NCBI GenBank assembly: GCA_002376965.1
Contig: DFOV01000353.1
Coordinates: forward strand, 4,868-21,502
Reading direction: 5' to 3'
Origin: Gammaproteobacteria bacterium UBA3532
Lineage (GTDB): Bacteria > Pseudomonadota > Gammaproteobacteria > Enterobacterales > UBA3532
Length of the DNA stretch: 16,635 bases
Under the pieces are notes generated by a model that was given only the letters and a program-made list of their open reading frames with translations, had not been told where the DNA came from and ran no database searches. The translations under genes and the position numbers were made by a program. This document shows positions 6,936-15,480 of the stretch, in pieces (within the stretch, counting starts at the first letter, position 1; the number at the start of each line of letters is the position of its first letter).

Positions 6936-7790
6936 CTAATCAATACTTTCAGAATGCACCAGTCGTTCAATAAAGAATTCTAAATGACCACCAGGCCGCC
7001 TAGGGATAGGCCAGGTTACCACCTTTTTGGCTAATGCTTTAAAGGCTAGAGCCGCCAAAGCTCGAGGAAAAGCATCGACACACACTTTTTGTCGCTTCAC
7101 CGCTTGCCGAATATTCTCGTCGTAGGGAATAGCACCGACATAATCTAATAACACGTCGGGTAAAAACCGCTCGGTTACCAAGCGCAGTTTAGTAAAGAGT
7201 TCTCGCCCTTCTTTGGGCGTTCTAACCATATTCGCCAACACTCGAAACCGTGTGATGTCGTGTCCCGTATGTAACACTTTGATTAAGGCGTAGGCATCGG
7301 TAATGGAAGTCGGCTCATCACAAACCACTACTAATACATCTTGCGAGGCACGAGCAAAATTGATGACTAAATCAGATATACCTGCCGCAGTATCAACAAT
7401 GAGTACGTCGACTTGGGTTTGCATGTTGCTGAAAGCACTGATCACACCGGCGTGTTGGGCTGGAGTCAAGTCGACCATCGCCTTGGTCCCGGATGATGCG
7501 GGAACTATTTTGATTCCCTTTGGCCCAGTCAACATAACTTCATCCAAAGAGGCTTCGCCATTGATGACGTGAGAGAGGTTTTTATTAGCACGCAACCCCA
7601 GCAAAACATCGACATTCGCCAAGCCGAGGTCAGCATCAAACAGCATAACGCGCTTGCCCAACTGCGCCAATGCAACTGACAGGTTGACAGAGACGTTGGT
7701 TTTACCGACCCCGCCTTTCCCACCTGACACTGCTATCACCTTTACAGGGTTTGGCCCCACCATACGTCTTAAACCCGCAGCTTGATCCAT
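6936..7790 (-). CDS. fleN: FleN/FlhG, MinD-like ATPase controlling flagellar number
   Basis: Cytoplasmic and membrane-associated ATPase of the MinD/ParA family (284 residues). In polar flagellates it limits flagellum number by restraining FlhF and the regulator FleQ. The deviant Walker A box GGKGGVGKTNVSVN has signature Lys25 and Lys30. A Walker B-like VDVLIVDTAAG and the conserved ANMVRTPKEGRELF follow. The C-terminal GGHLEFFIERLV looks like the family's membrane-targeting amphipathic helix. The N-terminus MDQAAGLRR contains DQAxxLR, the FlhG motif known to stimulate FlhF GTPase activity. This supports the ATG at 7790, although the ribosome binding site is poor. A 167-bp gap with a likely promoter precedes it. 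Confidence 0.96.
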   Translation of the reverse strand: MDQAAGLRRMVGPNPVKVIAVSGGKGGVGKTNVSVNLSVALAQLGKRVMLFDADLGLANVDVLLGLRANKNLSHVINGEASLDEVMLTGPKGIKIVPASSGTKAMVDLTPAQHAGVISAFSNMQTQVDVLIVDTAAGISDLVINFARASQDVLVVVCDEPTSITDAYALIKVLHTGHDITRFRVLANMVRTPKEGRELFTKLRLVTERFLPDVLLDYVGAIPYDENIRQAVKRQKVCVDAFPRALAALAFKALAKKVVTWPIPRRPGGHLEFFIERLVHSESID

Positions 7791-7871
7791 TATCTATTAA
7801 CACTCGTTCATTCGGATAGGTTGCCGAATCCCACAGAAAGAGCTTTCGAACCGCTCAATCCTATGAGTCTA

Positions 7872-7899
7872 AGTATAGACAGCATTTATTGTCTGTCAC
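7872..7899 (-). promoter_or_regulatory. Candidate sigma-70 promoter for fleN-fliA
   Basis: On the minus strand GTGACA (7899-7894) and TATACT (7877-7872), each 5 of 6 against TTGACA and TATAAT, are separated by 16 bases. They lie within the 167-bp flhF-fleN gap, about 82 bases before the fleN ATG. A short inverted repeat, GACAG-N10-CTGTC, spans the -35 element and spacer (7897-7878) and could be an operator. I found no intrinsic terminator in the gap, so readthrough from flhF is also likely. Confidence 0.55.
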
Positions 7900-7957
7900 A
7901 TTTTTAATGTTTTTTTAGTAAGTTAACACCATTGTATCCCTGTGTGTGCGCTTAAAA

Positions 7958-9424
7958 TTATGCGACCATCTCACGCTTCCAATCTTTTGATTCAGATTTA
8001 TGCGTTTGATTCAACAACTTCACCAACAGGTTGCTGCTGGCAATTTCCATATCTTCTGGCACGCGTTGACCATTAGTAATATAGGATACTGGCATGCGAT
8101 GCTTGATAACCGCACTTAACGACTCGCCCAAACTCATTGTTTCATCAAGCTTAGTCAAAATAGTGCCACTGATATCGATACCCTTGAACGCTCGGATGGT
8201 TTCTTCTAAGACTTTACGCTGTGCCGTAGAAGACATAACTAAATACGAACGAATGCTCTCGTCTCGTAACCCAGCCAGCTGCTTCGGCAAGCGAATATCA
8301 CGCTGACTCATACCAGCCGTATCGATTAGAATTAAGCGTTTGTCATACAGCTGATCCAATGTTCTGGACAAAGCTTCTGGCGTATCAACCACACGAACAG
8401 TGCACCCGAGGATACGACCATAGGTTTTCAACTGTTCATGTGCGGCAATACGGTATGAATCGGTACTGATCAAAGCAACATCATCAGGTCCATAACGAAG
8501 AGTATAGCGCGCCGCTAATTTGGCGATAGTGGTGGTTTTTCCTACGCCGGTAGCGCCAAGAAGCGCAACAACGCCTCCTTCTGCGATGATGTCATCGTCT
8601 GTTGTTGGCAAGAACTGACGCAATATGGTCATTGCTTGAAGCCAAGCCTCTCTCTCAGTGGAAACACCATTTAAATGAGCAACCACTTTTTCGGCTACTT
8701 CATTGGAGAATCCATAGTCGAGCAGCTTTTTCGACATCATAACTTTCATCGGATCTTTGGTTTCCATATCTTTCCAGGCCAACCCTGACAGCTGATTTTC
8801 CAGCATGGAACGTAAAAAGCGCATTTCTTCGCGCATCGCCACTAATGCAGGATCATCTCGCTGTGGCTCCGCTCCAAAGCTCGCTTGAGGTGGTACGAAG
8901 TCATCCTCACTGTATTCGTATGGAGGCTGTGGACGACGAGGCTGTGGCTTTGGTCGAGCGGGTCGTTGCGTGCGAGCAGCTTGCTGTTCACTAGCTGCAT
9001 AATGGTTGTTAACGGGTTGCTCAGATGAACGCTCAAATCGCTCTTGCTGCGCTTCTTCTAGTTGTGCTTTGAAGTGGTCTGAAAAAAGTGAGGCAACTTC
9101 ATCGTGCTCTTCAGGCTCCACAAGTGACTGTCGCTTTTTTGGCGCAGGTGTAGCTTTTGGCTCGCTTGCCAATTTATTGGCGTCAAAACTTTGTTTTTTC
9201 TGGGCCAAACGTTTCGCAATTTCTTGAGCATGGGCTTTGTTGTCTGGCTGGCTGGGATGATTCGAAGCCGCAACATCTTCAGCGATTGTCGGAGAGGTTG
9301 CAATGATTTCGACACCGCCCTCAATGCGCTTGTTAGACAAGATTATCGCATCCTCACCTAACTTTTCACGAACCAAAGTCAGGGCTGTACGCATGTCTCT
9401 TGCTTTAAACCGCTTTGCATTCAT
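7958..9424 (-). CDS. flhF: FlhF, SRP-type GTPase for flagellar placement
   Basis: GTPase of 488 residues that sets the polar site of flagellar assembly and helps recruit FliF. The N-terminal basic segment KRFKARDMRTALTLVREKLG is typical. It is followed by a low-complexity Gln/Pro/Arg-rich B region (about 75-200). The N domain leads to the G domain with P-loop GATGVGKTTT (290-299, Lys296), G3 DTAGMSQRD (from Asp368) and G4 TKLDE (424-428). These are the SRP54/FtsY/FlhF signatures. The ATG at 9424 has GGAGG about 8 bases upstream. The gene follows flhA by 33 bp and precedes its regulatory partner fleN. Confidence 0.96.
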   Translation of the reverse strand: MNAKRFKARDMRTALTLVREKLGEDAIILSNKRIEGGVEIIATSPTIAEDVAASNHPSQPDNKAHAQEIAKRLAQKKQSFDANKLASEPKATPAPKKRQSLVEPEEHDEVASLFSDHFKAQLEEAQQERFERSSEQPVNNHYAASEQQAARTQRPARPKPQPRRPQPPYEYSEDDFVPPQASFGAEPQRDDPALVAMREEMRFLRSMLENQLSGLAWKDMETKDPMKVMMSKKLLDYGFSNEVAEKVVAHLNGVSTEREAWLQAMTILRQFLPTTDDDIIAEGGVVALLGATGVGKTTTIAKLAARYTLRYGPDDVALISTDSYRIAAHEQLKTYGRILGCTVRVVDTPEALSRTLDQLYDKRLILIDTAGMSQRDIRLPKQLAGLRDESIRSYLVMSSTAQRKVLEETIRAFKGIDISGTILTKLDETMSLGESLSAVIKHRMPVSYITNGQRVPEDMEIASSNLLVKLLNQTHKSESKDWKREMVA

Positions 9425-9457
9425 CGTAAAAACCTCCGAAAAAACCGCTATATACTG

Positions 9458-11596
9458 TTAGCTGGCTTGACCGACGGTTCCTACGATTTGTATCTGCTTG
9501 CTATCCGGTATCTCTTGATACGAAAGCACATGCGACGATGCATTAATACTGCGTGCAAATCGGGACATCATCGGCCTGATGGGAGCGGAAGTCACAATCA
9601 CAAATGGTTGCCCTGTGGCTTCCTGGCGTTGAGAAAGTTCGGTGACGGAATTTTGTAGCCTTTCCGCCAGCCCTGGTTCAACGCTTGCTCCTTCATCACC
9701 AGCGACCTGAACAGACTGCAGCAATATCTGTTCCAATTGTGGATCTAAAGTTACCACTTGTAGCGCAGGCTCGTTGCCACAGATGTTTTGGACGATCAAA
9801 CGCTTCAGGGCCACCCTAACAGCGGCGGTTAACCCGACAGGATCTTGACTCTTACCAACATATTCGGCCAAGGTACTTATAATGGTTCGAATATCACGTA
9901 TCGGCACCTGCTCTTCCAGCAGGTTTTTCAATACTTTGACCACCACACCCAATGGCATCTGGTCGGTATCCAGGCTCTCGACTAGCTTAGGTGATGATTT
10001 TTCAAGCAGTTTAAACAGCTGTTGGACTTCTTCATGCCCTAGCAACTCTGCCGCGTTTTGAGCGAGCAACTGGCTGATGTGCGTTGCTACTACCGTACTG
10101 GCATCAACAACGGTATAACCTAGGGTTTGGGCGTTCTCTTTGCTGTCTGTTTCTATCCAGATGGCATCTAGGCCAAAGGCAGGATCTTTGCCATTGATTC
10201 CCTTAATATCACCGAATACTTGCCCTGGATTGATCGCCATTTCTCGATCAGGATAAATTTCAGCTTCACCGACTGTAACTCCCATTAGCGCAATTCGATA
10301 AGCGTTTGGAGCAAGATCCAGGTTATCACGAATGTGAACAGCCGGTATCAGAAAGCCCAAGTCTTGCGACAGCTTCTTGCGAACACCTTTTATTCGGCCA
10401 AGTAAACTGCCATTTTGGCTTTTATCCACCAGCGGGATCAATCGATAACCAACTTCCAGTCCAATAGGTTCTACCGGGGTTACGTCATCCCATCCAAGTT
10501 CACGTACCTCTTCACCACCCGGAACTGCTGGCGGTGCAGCCCCTCCAGGAGCTGGCGCGGGAGGTGCTCCCCCACTCGCCGATGGCGGCCCGGCTTTTGG
10601 GCCTGCTGGCTTTTTATCGCTGGCCGTTTCAATCTTGCGCCCCATCCAATATGCCAAACCACCACAGCCAGCTGCCAAAAGTAAGAATGGTACATGGGGC
10701 ATGCCCGGCACAATCCCCATGATGAACAACACTAAAGCCGATATAGCCAAGGCCTTGGGGCTTTCAAAAAGCTGGGCGGCAACCTCGGTACCCAATTCTG
10801 CCGCGCCAGCCTGGCGAGTTACCATGATCGCAGCGCCAACAGAAAGCAGTAGCGACGGAATTTGTGCGACCAGGCCATCACCGATGGTTAACAGTACGTA
10901 GTACTCCAAGGCTAAGCCAAAAGGCAAATCATGTTGCCCCATACCAACACCCAAGCCACCAATTATATTGATGAAAAGAATAAGGATACCGGCAATAGCA
11001 TCACCACGAACAAACTTACTCGCACCATCCATCGCTCCGTAGAAGTCGGCCTCCATAGCGACTTCCTTACGTCGATCTCGCGCTTCCTCCTGACTTAATA
11101 AGCCCGCGTTAAGATCGGCATCAATAGCCATTTGTTTACCTGGCATAGCATCCAAAGTAAAACGCGCGGACACTTCTGAGATCCGGCCAGCACCTTTAGT
11201 AACCACCACAAAGTTAATAATTACCAGGATAATAAATACCACTAGACCAACCGCAAAATTGCCGCCAACAACAACGCTACCAAATGCTTCAATCACCTGT
11301 CCTGCAGCGCCGGCACCTTCATGGCCATTCAAAAGAACAACTCGCGTTGATGCAACGTTTAAGGCCAGGCGCATCAAGGTTGCAACTAACAAAACCGATG
11401 GAAAAGCGCCAAAGTCTAAGGGTCGTAGAGAATAAATGGTGACCAGTAGGACAATAAGAGACAACGCAATATTGAATGTGAACAACAAATCAAGCAAAAA
11501 GGTGGGCATTGGCAACGTCATCATGCCAAGTACCATCATTAACAGGATAGGGGTTCCTAATCCGCCAGATAAAGCGCTCTTTAATTTATCCAGCAT
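9458..11596 (-). CDS. flhA: FlhA, flagellar export gate protein
   Basis: Large inner-membrane component of the flagellar type III export apparatus. It forms a ring whose cytoplasmic domain receives chaperone-substrate complexes. The N-terminal half has about eight membrane helices and the FHIPEP-family signature EVSARFTLDAMPGKQMAID (about 139-158). The C-terminal half (about 360 onward) is the soluble platform with LRALK-type elements such as TAAVRVALKRLIVQ. A Pro/Ala/Gly-rich insert (about 328-361) separates the two. I chose the ATG at 11596 (712 residues), which has GAGG 8 bases upstream. A TTG at 11608 would add MRQW (716 residues) but lacks a ribosome binding site. flhB ends just upstream. 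Confidence 0.96.
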   Translation of the reverse strand: MLDKLKSALSGGLGTPILLMMVLGMMTLPMPTFLLDLLFTFNIALSLIVLLVTIYSLRPLDFGAFPSVLLVATLMRLALNVASTRVVLLNGHEGAGAAGQVIEAFGSVVVGGNFAVGLVVFIILVIINFVVVTKGAGRISEVSARFTLDAMPGKQMAIDADLNAGLLSQEEARDRRKEVAMEADFYGAMDGASKFVRGDAIAGILILFINIIGGLGVGMGQHDLPFGLALEYYVLLTIGDGLVAQIPSLLLSVGAAIMVTRQAGAAELGTEVAAQLFESPKALAISALVLFIMGIVPGMPHVPFLLLAAGCGGLAYWMGRKIETASDKKPAGPKAGPPSASGGAPPAPAPGGAAPPAVPGGEEVRELGWDDVTPVEPIGLEVGYRLIPLVDKSQNGSLLGRIKGVRKKLSQDLGFLIPAVHIRDNLDLAPNAYRIALMGVTVGEAEIYPDREMAINPGQVFGDIKGINGKDPAFGLDAIWIETDSKENAQTLGYTVVDASTVVATHISQLLAQNAAELLGHEEVQQLFKLLEKSSPKLVESLDTDQMPLGVVVKVLKNLLEEQVPIRDIRTIISTLAEYVGKSQDPVGLTAAVRVALKRLIVQNICGNEPALQVVTLDPQLEQILLQSVQVAGDEGASVEPGLAERLQNSVTELSQRQEATGQPFVIVTSAPIRPMMSRFARSINASSHVLSYQEIPDSKQIQIVGTVGQAS

Positions 11597-11619
11597 CCAC
11601 TGCCTCAAATTTGCTCAGT

Positions 11620-12750
11620 TTACTCATGCTTCAACTCGTCTGGTATATCGTACTTTTTCGGTTTACGCGGTTTGGGGCCTCGGCCCTTCTTGTATTGTTT
11701 GACCTGGAAAACATAGCCCAGCACCTGCGCCACAGCAACATATAAACCACGCGGAATTTCTCGCTCAAGCTCTGTACTATAGTAGATAGCCCGAGCCAGA
11801 GGTGGCGCGGGTATAATCGGGACTTCATTGGCGAGCGCCACTTTGCGTATTTGCATCGCGATTTCATCGACGCCTTTAGCCACAACCAGTGGTGCGCCAG
11901 CCCCTCCAGAATCGTAGCGCAGCGCCACAGCATAATGCTCAGGATTAGTGATAACCACATCGGCCGTGGGCACTTCAGACATCATTCGCCGCTGCGCCAT
12001 TTCCCTTTGCGTCTGACGGATCCGTCCTTTCAGTTGAGGGTTACCCTCCGTTTCTTTGTATTCGTCCTTGATTTCTTGTTGGGTCATGCGCAGCTGTTTG
12101 GCATGGTTCCAAATTTGGTAAGGAACGTCGATAGCTACAACGATTAGTAACGAGGAGGCAATCAATAAAGCAGACCATACGATAATAGTGGTGACTTCTT
12201 CTATCGCCTGATCAGGCGAATGCCAGGGCAACGACATAATCTTGTCAAACTGGTAACTAATAACAACATAGCCTACCGTTGCCACGAGCAGAAACTTTGC
12301 GATAGCTTTAACCAGCTCTACCAGGGCGTTCACACCAAACATACGCTTCAAGCCCTTGGCTGGAGAAATCTTACTAAATTTCGGAGCCAACGCCTCGGTA
12401 CTGAAATTGACGCCCCCTAGGATACTCGACCCTAGAAACCCCACAACAAAGGCCAGAATGGCAAAGGGTAAAATCGCCGGTACCATTTCTATAAGCGAGC
12501 CAACCAGATAAACCGCCATTCGTGTCGTATCAAAAGCATCTTGTCTACTGAAGGCAAATGCATTTTTCATTACTTGAATGAAACCCTCGGCCAACAAATG
12601 GCCAAAGACAACTAGACCGACGGCACTGGCGACCAGCACAGCGAGAGTGCTAAGCTCTTTAGACCGAGGAACCTGGCCTTTCTCCTTCGCCTGTTCAAGG
12701 CGCCTGGAGGTGGCCTCCTCGGTGCGTTCACCACTATCATCTTCTGCCAT
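11620..12750 (-). CDS. flhB: FlhB, flagellar export switch protein
   Basis: Export gate protein of 376 residues, with four N-terminal membrane helices (about 30-210) and a cytoplasmic domain that controls the change from rod/hook to filament export. The N-terminus SGERTEEATSRRLEQAKEKGQ is typical, as are the helix-linking NFSTEALAPKFSKISPAKGL and IKDEYKETEGNPQLKGRIRQ. The autocleavage site is NPEH (Asn269), not the usual NPTH; the nucleotide sequence AATCCTGAGCAT confirms it. The catalytic Asn and Pro are kept. The basic tail KKGRGPKPRKPKKYDIP is somewhat longer than in enteric bacteria. The ATG at 12750 directly follows the fliR stop (TAGATG). Confidence 0.96.
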   Translation of the reverse strand: MAEDDSGERTEEATSRRLEQAKEKGQVPRSKELSTLAVLVASAVGLVVFGHLLAEGFIQVMKNAFAFSRQDAFDTTRMAVYLVGSLIEMVPAILPFAILAFVVGFLGSSILGGVNFSTEALAPKFSKISPAKGLKRMFGVNALVELVKAIAKFLLVATVGYVVISYQFDKIMSLPWHSPDQAIEEVTTIIVWSALLIASSLLIVVAIDVPYQIWNHAKQLRMTQQEIKDEYKETEGNPQLKGRIRQTQREMAQRRMMSEVPTADVVITNPEHYAVALRYDSGGAGAPLVVAKGVDEIAMQIRKVALANEVPIIPAPPLARAIYYSTELEREIPRGLYVAVAQVLGYVFQVKQYKKGRGPKPRKPKKYDIPDELKHE

Positions 12751-13539
12751 CTAACAACTCATATTCAGTAGTTGACACATCATCTGTCTCCCCGCCTCCC
12801 AATGCTGTAAGAAGCGCGGTAGCATCTGCCCAAGACTAACCCAAGCAATCAACAGGCCAGCCATGATGGTTACAGGAAAACCTATTGCAAAAATATTCAG
12901 CTGCGGGGCTGCTTTAGTGGTTATACCGAAGGATATATTTATTAGCAACAACGCGGCAACAGCGGCCATTGCCATCATGAGTGCCGAAGCGAACATCCAC
13001 TTGGCAAATAGAACCAGTTCGAAATAGTTTTCTGGCTCAACGCCCCAGGTACCAACAGGCAAGGTATGGAAGCTATGGATAATCATTTGCAGCATGTAGA
13101 CATGACCATCCAGACTCAGAAAGATCAGACTAGCAGTCATCAAAAAGAACTGACTGACAATGGGTACGGTAACGCCACTGGTTGGATCCATCATTTGAGC
13201 AAAACCCAAACCTGATTGCATGGCCAATATTTGGCCACCCAAAACAAAAGATTGCAATATGACATGACTTAAAATACCAATCACCGCTCCAATAATGAGT
13301 TGTTGGAGAACGACAATATAAGCCTGCGGCGAAATCAACTCAAAACTTTGCGCTTCTGGCAACATAGGTGCAACAGCTACCGTGATCGATAAGGCAAAAA
13401 CAAGCCGCGTTCGCACAGGAATCATTTTTGTTCCGATGAGAGCCATCACCATAAACAATGAGCCTATACGGCAAAACGGCCATAAATAGACGCCGATCAA
13501 ATCGTAAATTTGCTGGGTCGTGATAACCGCCGTGGTCAT
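12751..13539 (-). CDS. fliR: FliR, flagellar export gate protein
   Basis: Polytopic inner-membrane protein (262 residues from the chosen start) that combines with FliP and FliQ to form the export channel. Several hydrophobic helices, the segment LVFALSITVAVAPMLP and the family's QSGLGFAQMMDPTSG support the call. I chose the ATG at 13539, one base after the fliQ stop, which gives the family-like start MTTAVITTQQIYDLIG. A TTG at 13548 overlapping fliQ by 8 bases would add MVD. Neither has a strong ribosome binding site, so coupling to fliQ is likely. Confidence 0.93.
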   Translation of the reverse strand: MTTAVITTQQIYDLIGVYLWPFCRIGSLFMVMALIGTKMIPVRTRLVFALSITVAVAPMLPEAQSFELISPQAYIVVLQQLIIGAVIGILSHVILQSFVLGGQILAMQSGLGFAQMMDPTSGVTVPIVSQFFLMTASLIFLSLDGHVYMLQMIIHSFHTLPVGTWGVEPENYFELVLFAKWMFASALMMAMAAVAALLLINISFGITTKAAPQLNIFAIGFPVTIMAGLLIAWVSLGQMLPRFLQHWEAGRQMMCQLLNMSC

Positions 13540-13540
13540 A

Positions 13541-13810
13541 TCAACCAATCAGCGAGGGAATGTCATGGATCAAGCGCGTCATGAATTCCATGATAGTGCC
13601 GAAGATCCAATGCCCTAAAAACGTCATTGCCCCAAGGGTGATAACTAAGCGAGGCAAAAAACTCAGGGTTTGTTCATTTATCGAGGTTGCTGCCTGAAAC
13701 GTGGCGATAATCAAGCCGACAATCAAACCAGGCATTGCCAGCGCTACTACCACCATAACAACGATACCCAGGGCTTCTTGATAGATTTGGATAACGACTT
13801 CTGGGGTCAT
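13541..13810 (-). CDS. fliQ: FliQ, flagellar export gate protein
   Basis: Small membrane protein of 89 residues, the standard FliQ length, with two helices at about 14-40 and 50-75. Four copies wrap around the FliP-FliR core of the export gate. The motifs [41 protein letters not shown] and [10 protein letters not shown] are characteristic of the family (shown here only in short pieces). The ATG at 13810 overlaps the fliP TGA as ATGA, so translation is coupled. Confidence 0.96.
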   Translation of the reverse strand: MTPEVVIQIYQEALGIVVMVVVALAMPGLIVGLIIATFQAATSINEQTLSFLPRLVITLGAMTFLGHWIFGTIMEFMTRLIHDIPSLIG

Positions 13811-14550
13811 GGGCCTAATCCGAAGCTACGAGCCAAACTACCTATAATCAACACCCAGCCATCGACCAACACAAACAACATGATTTTAAAAGGCAAGGAT
13901 ATGATTAACGGTGACAACATCATCATCCCCATCGTCATCAATATACTGGCAACAACCATATCAATCACCAGAAAGGGGATGAAAATCAGAAAGCCAATCT
14001 GAAAAGCCGTCTTCAATTCACTCGTGACAAAGGCCGGAACCAATACCAGAAAAGGCGCATCCTCTGGGCTATTGAGATTTTCATATCCAGCCAACCGCGC
14101 AAACAAATCCAAATCGTTCAGGCGAGTATGCTGCAACATAAATACCTGAAAAGGTATTTTCGCTCGCTCAAGCGCCTGAACGGGCGATATTTCTTCAGCA
14201 ATATAGGGTTGAATGGCGGTGGTATTAACCTCCATAAAAACCGGCGTCATGATGAAAAAAGTCAGAAATAAGGACAGCCCGATAATAATCTGGCTCGAAG
14301 GCGTTTGCTGCAAACCTATCGCTTGGCGCAAAATCGACAAGACAATGACAACCCGCGTGAAACTGGTCATCATCATGATAATTGCCGGTAGAAAAGTCAG
14401 CAGCGTCATGATGCCCAACACCTGAAGGGTAACAGACACCTGCTGCCCTCCATTGCCATCATCAACAACAGTAAATGCAGGAATACCCGGCGCGGCCCAT
14501 GCTGCACCAGTTGAAACCAGCATAGCCATCACAACAAAAATCCACCTCAT
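13807..14550 (-). CDS. fliP: FliP, flagellar export gate protein
   Basis: Export gate membrane protein of 247 residues, the usual length for FliP. Unusually for a gate protein the family is made with a cleavable signal peptide. Here residues 1-19 ([19 protein letters not shown]) fit, with cleavage predicted before Ala20. Family motifs include [39 protein letters not shown] and [20 protein letters not shown]. The ATG at 14550 overlaps the fliO TGA as ATGA. Confidence 0.97.
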   Translation of the reverse strand: MRWIFVVMAMLVSTGAAWAAPGIPAFTVVDDGNGGQQVSVTLQVLGIMTLLTFLPAIIMMMTSFTRVVIVLSILRQAIGLQQTPSSQIIIGLSLFLTFFIMTPVFMEVNTTAIQPYIAEEISPVQALERAKIPFQVFMLQHTRLNDLDLFARLAGYENLNSPEDAPFLVLVPAFVTSELKTAFQIGFLIFIPFLVIDMVVASILMTMGMMMLSPLIISLPFKIMLFVLVDGWVLIIGSLARSFGLGP

Positions 14551-14990
14551 TCTTGCTGGCTCCGCTTTAAATACTGATTGAGCTTGCTGGCAAATGGCGC
14601 TTCTTCATTACTATTTTCCACGACGATAGGCTGATCAAACACATGCAGCTTATCCATTTTGCCAGCCGATACCCCCAGCAATATCTGCACTTCGCCAGCC
14701 TGAACAAGCACTAGTCGCTCTTTGGTTGACAGTGGCGTAACAGATACCACCTTAATGGCAGAAGAGCGTGAAGGGTTAAGCTTTTGCAACCGCTGCATAG
14801 CCCAACCGATAAAAAAAATACAACCTAAGACAAATACCAGCGCGACGAATGTTTTAACTACCTGCCCCATCCCCAGCTCAGGTGGATAGTTATTGGAAGG
14901 CGCCGCGATGACATAGCTGCTTGCCAACGGCATGCTAGCCATTATCAGCCAAAGTCCTTTCTTAACGAATGCAAACAGTCTCTGGTTCAA
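14547..14990 (-). CDS. fliO: FliO, flagellar export assembly protein
   Basis: Small membrane protein (147 residues) that helps assemble the FliP-FliR complex. It has an N-terminal basic-hydrophobic segment resembling a signal peptide ([20 protein letters not shown]), then a membrane helix at about 46-65 ([21 protein letters not shown]). A cytoplasmic FliO domain follows, with [20 protein letters not shown] and EVQILLGVS. The start is a TTG at 14990, only four bases after the fliN stop. An in-frame stop lies just upstream, and the next ATG (residue 17) would cut the signal-like segment. The ribosome binding site is weak. FliO is poorly conserved, so the identity also relies on its place between fliN and fliP. 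Confidence 0.92.
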   Translation of the reverse strand: MNQRLFAFVKKGLWLIMASMPLASSYVIAAPSNNYPPELGMGQVVKTFVALVFVLGCIFFIGWAMQRLQKLNPSRSSAIKVVSVTPLSTKERLVLVQAGEVQILLGVSAGKMDKLHVFDQPIVVENSNEEAPFASKLNQYLKRSQQE

Positions 14991-14994
14991 AAGT

Positions 14995-15411
14995 TTACTT
15001 CAGCTTTTTGATGCGCTCAGCAGCACTGGTTACATCTGTTAAGCGAATACCGAATTTTTCATTCACCACAACTACCTCACCGTGCGCCACCAATGTACCA
15101 TTAACCAACACGTCCAATGGTTCACCCGCCAAGCGATCCAGCTCGACAACTGAGCCCTGATTGAGCTGGAGCAGGTTGCGAATGCTGATTTGGGTGCGTC
15201 CCACTTCAAGAGATAAAGTGACCGGAATATCCAGAATGACATCCAGCTTACGCGTGTCCGATTCTGACAAAGGCTCGCTATCATCAGCCAGCTCTTCCAG
15301 CTCTGCCGCTTCAGTGTTATCGACAATATCACCACCTTCGGATTCGGCCTGCTCGGCCATCGCCGCAGCCCATTCGTCGGGGATATCACCGTCAAATTCA
15401 TCTTCGCTCAT
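14995..15411 (-). CDS. fliN: FliN, flagellar motor switch protein
   Basis: C-ring switch component of 138 residues, which with FliM forms the lower C-ring and docks export substrates. The acidic N-terminal extension (about 1-48, rich in Asp and Glu) is followed by the FliN/SpoA domain (about 55-130), with LDVILDIPVTLSLEVGRTQI, LLQLNQGSVVELDRLAGEPL and FGIRLTDV. The ATG at 15411 has AAGG about 5-6 bases upstream. A 69-bp gap with no evident terminator separates it from fliM. Confidence 0.97.
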   Translation of the reverse strand: MSEDEFDGDIPDEWAAAMAEQAESEGGDIVDNTEAAELEELADDSEPLSESDTRKLDVILDIPVTLSLEVGRTQISIRNLLQLNQGSVVELDRLAGEPLDVLVNGTLVAHGEVVVVNEKFGIRLTDVTSAAERIKKLK

Positions 15412-15480
15412 AGTCGCCTTTAAACTCTATCTGTTGGTCTTAAAACAAGTTGCTCTTAACACAAATTAACCGGAACGAAA

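Noticed and set aside
9058..9324. 88-residue minus-strand frame inside flhF
   Set aside because: It is an alternative reading frame of the low-complexity B region of FlhF. The FlhF frame is open from start to stop and carries the GTPase motifs.
10415..10901. Several overlapping plus- and minus-strand frames over the flhA linker
   Set aside because: They are shadows of the low-complexity FlhA linker and have no family-like motifs.
11631..11960. 109-residue minus-strand frame inside flhB, and a similar one in fliN (15072-15401)
   Set aside because: Both lie out of frame within well-recognised genes and encode basic, Trp-rich products with no recognisable features.
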